Assembly (NCBI GenBank): GCA_012839395.1
Contig: DUNJ01000181.1
Coordinates: 1 to 5,731 of the forward strand
Length of the DNA: 5,731 nucleotides
Source of the DNA: Tepidimicrobium sp.
Lineage (GTDB): Bacteria; Bacillota; Clostridia; Tissierellales; Tepidimicrobiaceae
Direction of reading: 5' to 3'
The translations under genes were made by a program, and so were the position numbers. A model generated the notes under the pieces. It was not told the origin of the DNA, did no database searches, and was given only the letters and a program-made list of their open reading frames with translations. This document shows, one piece after another, positions 4,586 to 5,731 of the stretch (the first letter of the stretch is position 1; each line of letters begins with the position of its first letter).

Positions 4586-5731
4586 CTATTCAGCTATTAA
4601 TCTTATTTCCAATGTCTCAGGTCGTATAGCTACTATTTCAACATCTTTCGCCCTTGCAATAATACTTACTATATGACTGCCTTCGTCCAAGTCCTGTAAG
4701 TCTAATTCCACATCTAAATCCTTCTTCTTCAAGGCGTCTACCTTTGAAGCCGTTCCTTCTATCTTTATGCTAAACGATTTCTCCAAATCCTTGGGATCTA
4801 TTTGAAGCTCTGGATCGAGGTTTAAAATTTTAATATCCTTCAAAATATAATCAAAGCTTCTGGTCTTGTTTTCATCCACATTCAATCTCACTATTACCTT
4901 TTGATTTGGATCCAATAGACTTATTCCCTCCGGTAATTCTAACTCTACCGATACCGTATTATTTTCTACTAAGGTACTTATATCTATTACCTTGGTCTTT
5001 ATACTATCTATATCCTTTATTAATTCTTTTCTTCCCTGTATCTGTATAGAGCTGGGTTCAGCACCTATATCCAATATTTCATAGTTGTCAGGTAGTTGAC
5101 CCGCTGTCTGTATCTTAATAGGTACAGTTTTAAGTTGGTTAACGGGTATAAATACATCTACTGAATTCTGATCTTTAGAAACTCCTCTAACATCATTGCC
5201 TTCATTATCTACTATCTTTATAGGTACCGTCACATTTATATCGCTAGCTTTATCGGTAACATCTACAAAGGCCACAACCTTAGCTACGGAATCCACCCAA
5301 GTTTTCGGCCCTTCCACATATATGGATTGAGGCTTTATTACAGGTTCCAATAGAGTGTGATCCTTAGCCAACTCTCCCACGGTCTCAACGGTTATAGGCA
5401 TCTCCTTCCTAACAAGTTTATCAAATTTAAACAATATTTCCCTAGGGCTGTAATCCACTACCTTTATCTCCTCCGGTACCTCTATATATACAGGCACCTT
5501 TCTACTGCCCTCTTGATACCCACTTAAATCTACCCTCGCCACAATATCCTTCCTGGTAATCTTGTTTAGATCATTTCTCTTCCCGGAAACCTTTACGTTG
5601 ACCGTTGGCTCATTTGGCTCCAACACTACCAAATTTTGCCTTTCTAAAGTTGCTACATTGGTTAAAATTACCTCTATATTTTTAAACTCTTCTGTAATAG
5701 ATGGATTTTCTTCACTCATAACATAGCTCCA
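4586..5731 (-). CDS. cdaR: YbbR-domain protein CdaR, regulator of diadenylate cyclase (5' end outside window)
   Basis: CdaR proteins are anchored by one N-terminal membrane helix with YbbR domains outside the membrane, and control the cyclic di-AMP synthase CdaA. Counting from the internal Met at 5719, about four YbbR-type repeats of 80 to 95 residues are visible (roughly 13-103, 105-195, 197-285 and 286-377). Recurring marks are a PITVET/PIKIQT opening strand, an EP/KP-x-x-I-x-V-x-G strand (for example EPSSIQIQG, 221-229) and a hydrophobic closing strand. The frame stays open upstream of that Met to the window edge, encoding Trp-Ser-Tyr-Val, which resembles the end of the membrane helix just before MSEENP, so the gene is truncated by the window and Met 5719 is not the start. 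cdaA is expected immediately upstream, outside the window. The gene ends in a strong terminator. Confidence 0.92.
   Translation of the reverse strand, partial: WSYVMSEENPSITEEFKNIEVILTNVATLERQNLVVLEPNEPTVNVKVSGKRNDLNKITRKDIVARVDLSGYQEGSRKVPVYIEVPEEIKVVDYSPREILFKFDKLVRKEMPITVETVGELAKDHTLLEPVIKPQSIYVEGPKTWVDSVAKVVAFVDVTDKASDINVTVPIKIVDNEGNDVRGVSKDQNSVDVFIPVNQLKTVPIKIQTAGQLPDNYEILDIGAEPSSIQIQGRKELIKDIDSIKTKVIDISTLVENNTVSVELELPEGISLLDPNQKVIVRLNVDENKTRSFDYILKDIKILNLDPELQIDPKDLEKSFSIKIEGTASKVDALKKKDLDVELDLQDLDEGSHIVSIIARAKDVEIVAIRPETLEIRLIAE

Noticed and set aside
1..5731. CRISPR array, insertion sequence, phage or defence genes
   Set aside because: No regularly spaced repeats, transposase, integrase, direct target repeats or defence-type domains are visible; the tRNA gene also shows no nearby attachment-site duplication in the window.

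Overview
The window looks like the chromosome of a low-GC Gram-positive bacterium, most likely a member of the Clostridia or Tissierellia. It is AT-rich, has strong AGGAGG-type ribosome binding sites and TTGACA/TATAAT promoters, uses many ATA isoleucine codons, and carries typical Firmicutes genes. Every supported gene lies on the minus strand, so the order of transcription runs from position 5731 down to 1.

In transcription order the layout is as follows. (1) The 3' part of a cdaR/ybbR-family gene (4586 to beyond 5731) is cut by the window edge just before its membrane anchor. (2) A strong hairpin terminator follows (4516-4560). A possible 26-residue small ORF with its own ribosome binding site lies across it. 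(3) An unrecognised 125-residue acidic protein (4043-4420, GTG start) has its own promoter, and its stop codon lies inside a 38-bp perfect palindrome. (4) cca (2612-3952) encodes a class II tRNA nucleotidyltransferase with an HD domain, preceded by an extended -10 promoter. (5) glmM (1169-2512) encodes phosphoglucosamine mutase, again with a probable extended -10 promoter. (6) A degV-family gene (308-1141) follows glmM by 27 nt and is probably co-transcribed with it. (7) tRNA-Leu(UAG) with an encoded CCA (135-218) has a consensus-hexamer promoter and a hairpin terminator.

Functionally this is mostly a housekeeping locus. cdaR and glmM belong to the well-known Firmicutes cdaA-cdaR-glmM cluster, which links cyclic di-AMP synthesis to the first committed steps of peptidoglycan precursor synthesis. 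Here the cluster is split by cca and the unknown gene, each apparently with its own promoter, so cdaR and glmM are probably not transcribed as one unit. cca (tRNA 3'-end maturation and repair) and the tRNA gene relate to translation; degV is a probable fatty-acid-binding protein.

I see no clear new multi-gene system. The points most worth a second look are the unknown 125-residue gene and the palindromic signals around it, the small ORF across the cdaR terminator, and the DegV protein that lacks the usual C-terminal His-containing loop. Positions 1-100 are AT-rich with no gene I can support.
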